Assembly: GCA_005798965.1 (NCBI GenBank)
Contig: SYIB01000251.1
Span: 1 to 13,261, forward strand
Length of the DNA: 13,261 nt
Source of the DNA: Planctomycetia bacterium
Lineage (GTDB): Bacteria > Planctomycetota > Phycisphaerae > Phycisphaerales > SM1A02
Reading direction: 5' to 3'
The position numbers were made by a program, and so were the translations under genes. The notes beneath the pieces were generated by a model. It was not told where the DNA came from. It saw only the letters and a program-made list of their open reading frames with translations, and searched no databases. Below are positions 11,700-13,261 of the stretch, in pieces (position 1 is the first letter of the stretch; each line of letters opens with the position of its first letter).

Positions 11700-13261
11700 A
11701 TGGCGAACAAGAACGTGCGTGACTTCTCCAAGCGCGGCGATGCCGTCGCGGTCCCTGCCCTCGATCGCGTTCAACGCAACGCGTACGAGCGCTTCCTCCA
11801 GCTGGGCAAGGACCCCACCGACCGCGATGCGCTCGTGGGCCTCGAGAGCCTGCTGCGCGAGGTCTTCCCCATCGCGAGCTACGACGACTCGATGAAGATC
11901 GAGTACGTCCATTACTACTTCGGCGAGCCGCAGCACACGGAAGACGAGTGCCGCGAGCTGCGCCTGACCTTCGGCATGCCGCTGCGCGTGAAGCTGCGCA
12001 TGACCCGCGAAGGCAGCGCGGAAGTCATCGAAGAGGACATCTACCTCGGCGACATCCCGATCATGCTGCGCGGCGGCGAGTTCATCGTGAACGGCTCCGA
12101 ACGCGTGATCGTGTCGCAGCTCCATCGCTCGCCCGGCGTCGACTTCTCGATCGCCAGCTCGATCGGTGACCGCCCGCTGCACTCGGCGCGCATCATCCCG
12201 GAGCGCGGTTCGTGGCTCGAGCTCGAGGTGAACAAGAAGGATGTCCTGGCGATGCGCATCGACCAGAGCACCAAGCTCGCGGCGACCACCTTCCTGCGCG
12301 CGCTCGACGACCGCTTCGGTTCGACCGAGACCATCCTCAAGGCCTTCTACGAGGTCGAGGACGTCCGCGTCGAGAAGATCAAGCCCGAGTTCTACTCGGC
12401 CGAACTCATCGTCGACAGCGACACCGGTGAGGAACTCTGCAAGGTCGGCGTGCCGTTCGGCGAGAAGACCGCAGAGATCCTGCGGCAGAGCGCCAAGGTC
12501 CTCAAGTCGGTGCGATGCATCGTCAACCCCGGCGATCCGCTGATCCTCAACACGCTCGCCGAGGAGCGCCTGGACTTCCTGGCCGAGGCCACCGAGCACG
12601 AGGCCGCCCTGCTGCGCATCTACGGCCGCCTGCGTCCGGGCAACCCGCCGCAGATCGAAAAGGCGCGCGACCTCTTCAACGAGAAGTTCTTCGACGACAA
12701 TCGCTACCGCCTCGGCCGCGTCGGCCGCTTCCGCATCAACCGCAAGTTCGAGGACGATCCGGCCTACAAGGTCGTCGGCGAGAAGGCCGACAGGGCCATG
12801 TGCCTGCGCGCCGAGGACTTCCTTGCGGTCATCCGATACATGCTCGAGCTGCGCAAGCCGGTCGAGAGCAGCAAGCGCCGTGCGCACGTCGATGACATCG
12901 ACCACCTGGGCAACCGCCGCCTTCGCACGCTCGACGAGCTGTCGGTCGAGGAAATGCGCAAGGGCTTCCTCAAGCTCAAGCGCACCGTGCAGGAGCGCAT
13001 GAACGTCAAGGATCCGACCGACACGGCGGTCAAGATCGCGGACCTCGTGAACACCAAGAGCGTGTCGAGCGCGATCGAGTTCTTCTTCGGCCGCAGCGAG
13101 CTCTCGCAGGTGGTCGACCAGACGAACCCGCTCTCGATGCTGGTCCACGAGCGCCGCCTCTCGGCCCTCGGCCCGGGCGGCCTCAACCGCAAGTTCGAGG
13201 ACGATCCGGCCTACAAGGTCGTCGGCGAGAAGGCCGACAGGGCCATGTGCCTGCGCGCCGA
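11700..13261 (+). CDS. rpoB: DNA-directed RNA polymerase beta subunit, 5' part, with anomalous end
   Basis: Catalytic-core subunit of RNA polymerase. 520 complete residues are visible of about 1200-1400 expected; the frame is open at the right edge. Diagnostic stretches: FSKRGDAVAVPALDRVQR (9-26), GEFIVNGSERVIVSQLHRSP, YRLGRVGRFRINRKF, VDDIDHLGNRRLRTLDEL, and the rifampicin region G464 to L490, followed by GPGGL (491-495). Within that region the positions equivalent to E. coli Q513, D516, H526, R529 and S531 are kept, while F514 and M515 are both Val. After GPGGL the family continues TRERAGFEVRDVHP, but here residues 496 onward repeat residues 347 onward exactly. The first 495 residues look authentic; the tail is doubtful. 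The ATG is at 11700 with a weak ribosome binding site. Confidence 0.93.
   Translation, partial: MANKNVRDFSKRGDAVAVPALDRVQRNAYERFLQLGKDPTDRDALVGLESLLREVFPIASYDDSMKIEYVHYYFGEPQHTEDECRELRLTFGMPLRVKLRMTREGSAEVIEEDIYLGDIPIMLRGGEFIVNGSERVIVSQLHRSPGVDFSIASSIGDRPLHSARIIPERGSWLELEVNKKDVLAMRIDQSTKLAATTFLRALDDRFGSTETILKAFYEVEDVRVEKIKPEFYSAELIVDSDTGEELCKVGVPFGEKTAEILRQSAKVLKSVRCIVNPGDPLILNTLAEERLDFLAEATEHEAALLRIYGRLRPGNPPQIEKARDLFNEKFFDDNRYRLGRVGRFRINRKFEDDPAYKVVGEKADRAMCLRAEDFLAVIRYMLELRKPVESSKRRAHVDDIDHLGNRRLRTLDELSVEEMRKGFLKLKRTVQERMNVKDPTDTAVKIADLVNTKSVSSAIEFFFGRSELSQVVDQTNPLSMLVHERRLSALGPGGLNRKFEDDPAYKVVGEKADRAMCLRA
12736..12814 (+). repeat. rpoB internal segment, copy 1 of a 79-bp exact repeat
   Basis: This copy encodes the residues from Asn347 in the GRFRINRKF segment, its expected position in the beta subunit, so it is the native copy. 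It is identical to 13183-13261. Confidence 0.9.
13183..13261 (+). repeat. rpoB internal segment, copy 2, ending at the window edge
   Basis: Exact copy of 12736-12814, offset by 447 bases (149 codons), so in frame. It starts right after GPGGL, in place of the nearly invariant TRERAGFE, and runs unbroken to the last base of the window. An assembly error or a tandem duplication are the two explanations; the sequence alone cannot decide. Confidence 0.9.

Noticed and set aside
11547..13148. A 533-codon minus-strand frame antisense to rpoB
   Set aside because: The rpoB protein sequence is clearly conserved; the antisense frame is Asp/Glu/Val/Leu-rich shadow typical of GC-rich rpoB genes.

Overview
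The window looks like a chromosomal piece of a GC-rich, Gram-negative-type bacterium, most likely a planctomycete (Phycisphaerae-like). Reasons: high GC with long antisense shadow frames; a lipobox lipoprotein of LolB-like character; an unnamed small protein of a type I associate with planctomycetes; and a complete rplK-rplA-rplJ-rplL-rpoB cluster with divergent protein sequences. The lineage call is inference from sequence feel, not from a search. No tRNA, rRNA, CRISPR array, insertion sequence or phage gene was seen.

Layout. (1) 1-1713, minus: GspE/PilB secretion or pilus ATPase, TTG start, running off the left edge just before its expected C-terminus. (2) 1876-2892, plus: short-form 6-phosphogluconate dehydrogenase. 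(3) 5764 down to 2959, minus: three envelope-related genes locked together by 4-base start/stop overlaps: a small uncharacterised protein, a lipoprotein, and a secreted-domain/RDD membrane protein. (4) 5789-7641, plus: membrane diadenylate cyclase CdaA followed, with a 4-base overlap, by its usual partner the YbbR-domain protein CdaR. Its start codon is only 24 bases from that of the envelope operon. (5) 8945 down to 7650, minus: tyrosyl-tRNA synthetase. (6) 9214-13261, plus: ribosomal proteins L11, L1, L10, L7/L12 and the beta subunit of RNA polymerase, cut by the right edge.

How the parts work together. The ribosomal/RNA polymerase cluster is the standard one, with hairpins after rplL and a good candidate internal promoter before rpoB, so rpoB can be set apart from the ribosomal proteins. 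The c-di-AMP pair is the standard cdaA-cdaR module, but the cyclase departs from the family at two active-site positions. The adjacent envelope trio shares a tiny divergent promoter region with it, so the two units may be co-regulated.

Most unusual point: the last 79 bases of the window are an exact in-frame copy of an internal rpoB segment 447 bases earlier. It replaces the expected conserved sequence after GPGGL. This is either a tandem duplication inside rpoB or, more likely, an assembly error at a contig end. No obviously new multi-gene system was found; the best candidates for a second look are the rpoB junction, the CdaA active site and the translationally coupled envelope trio.
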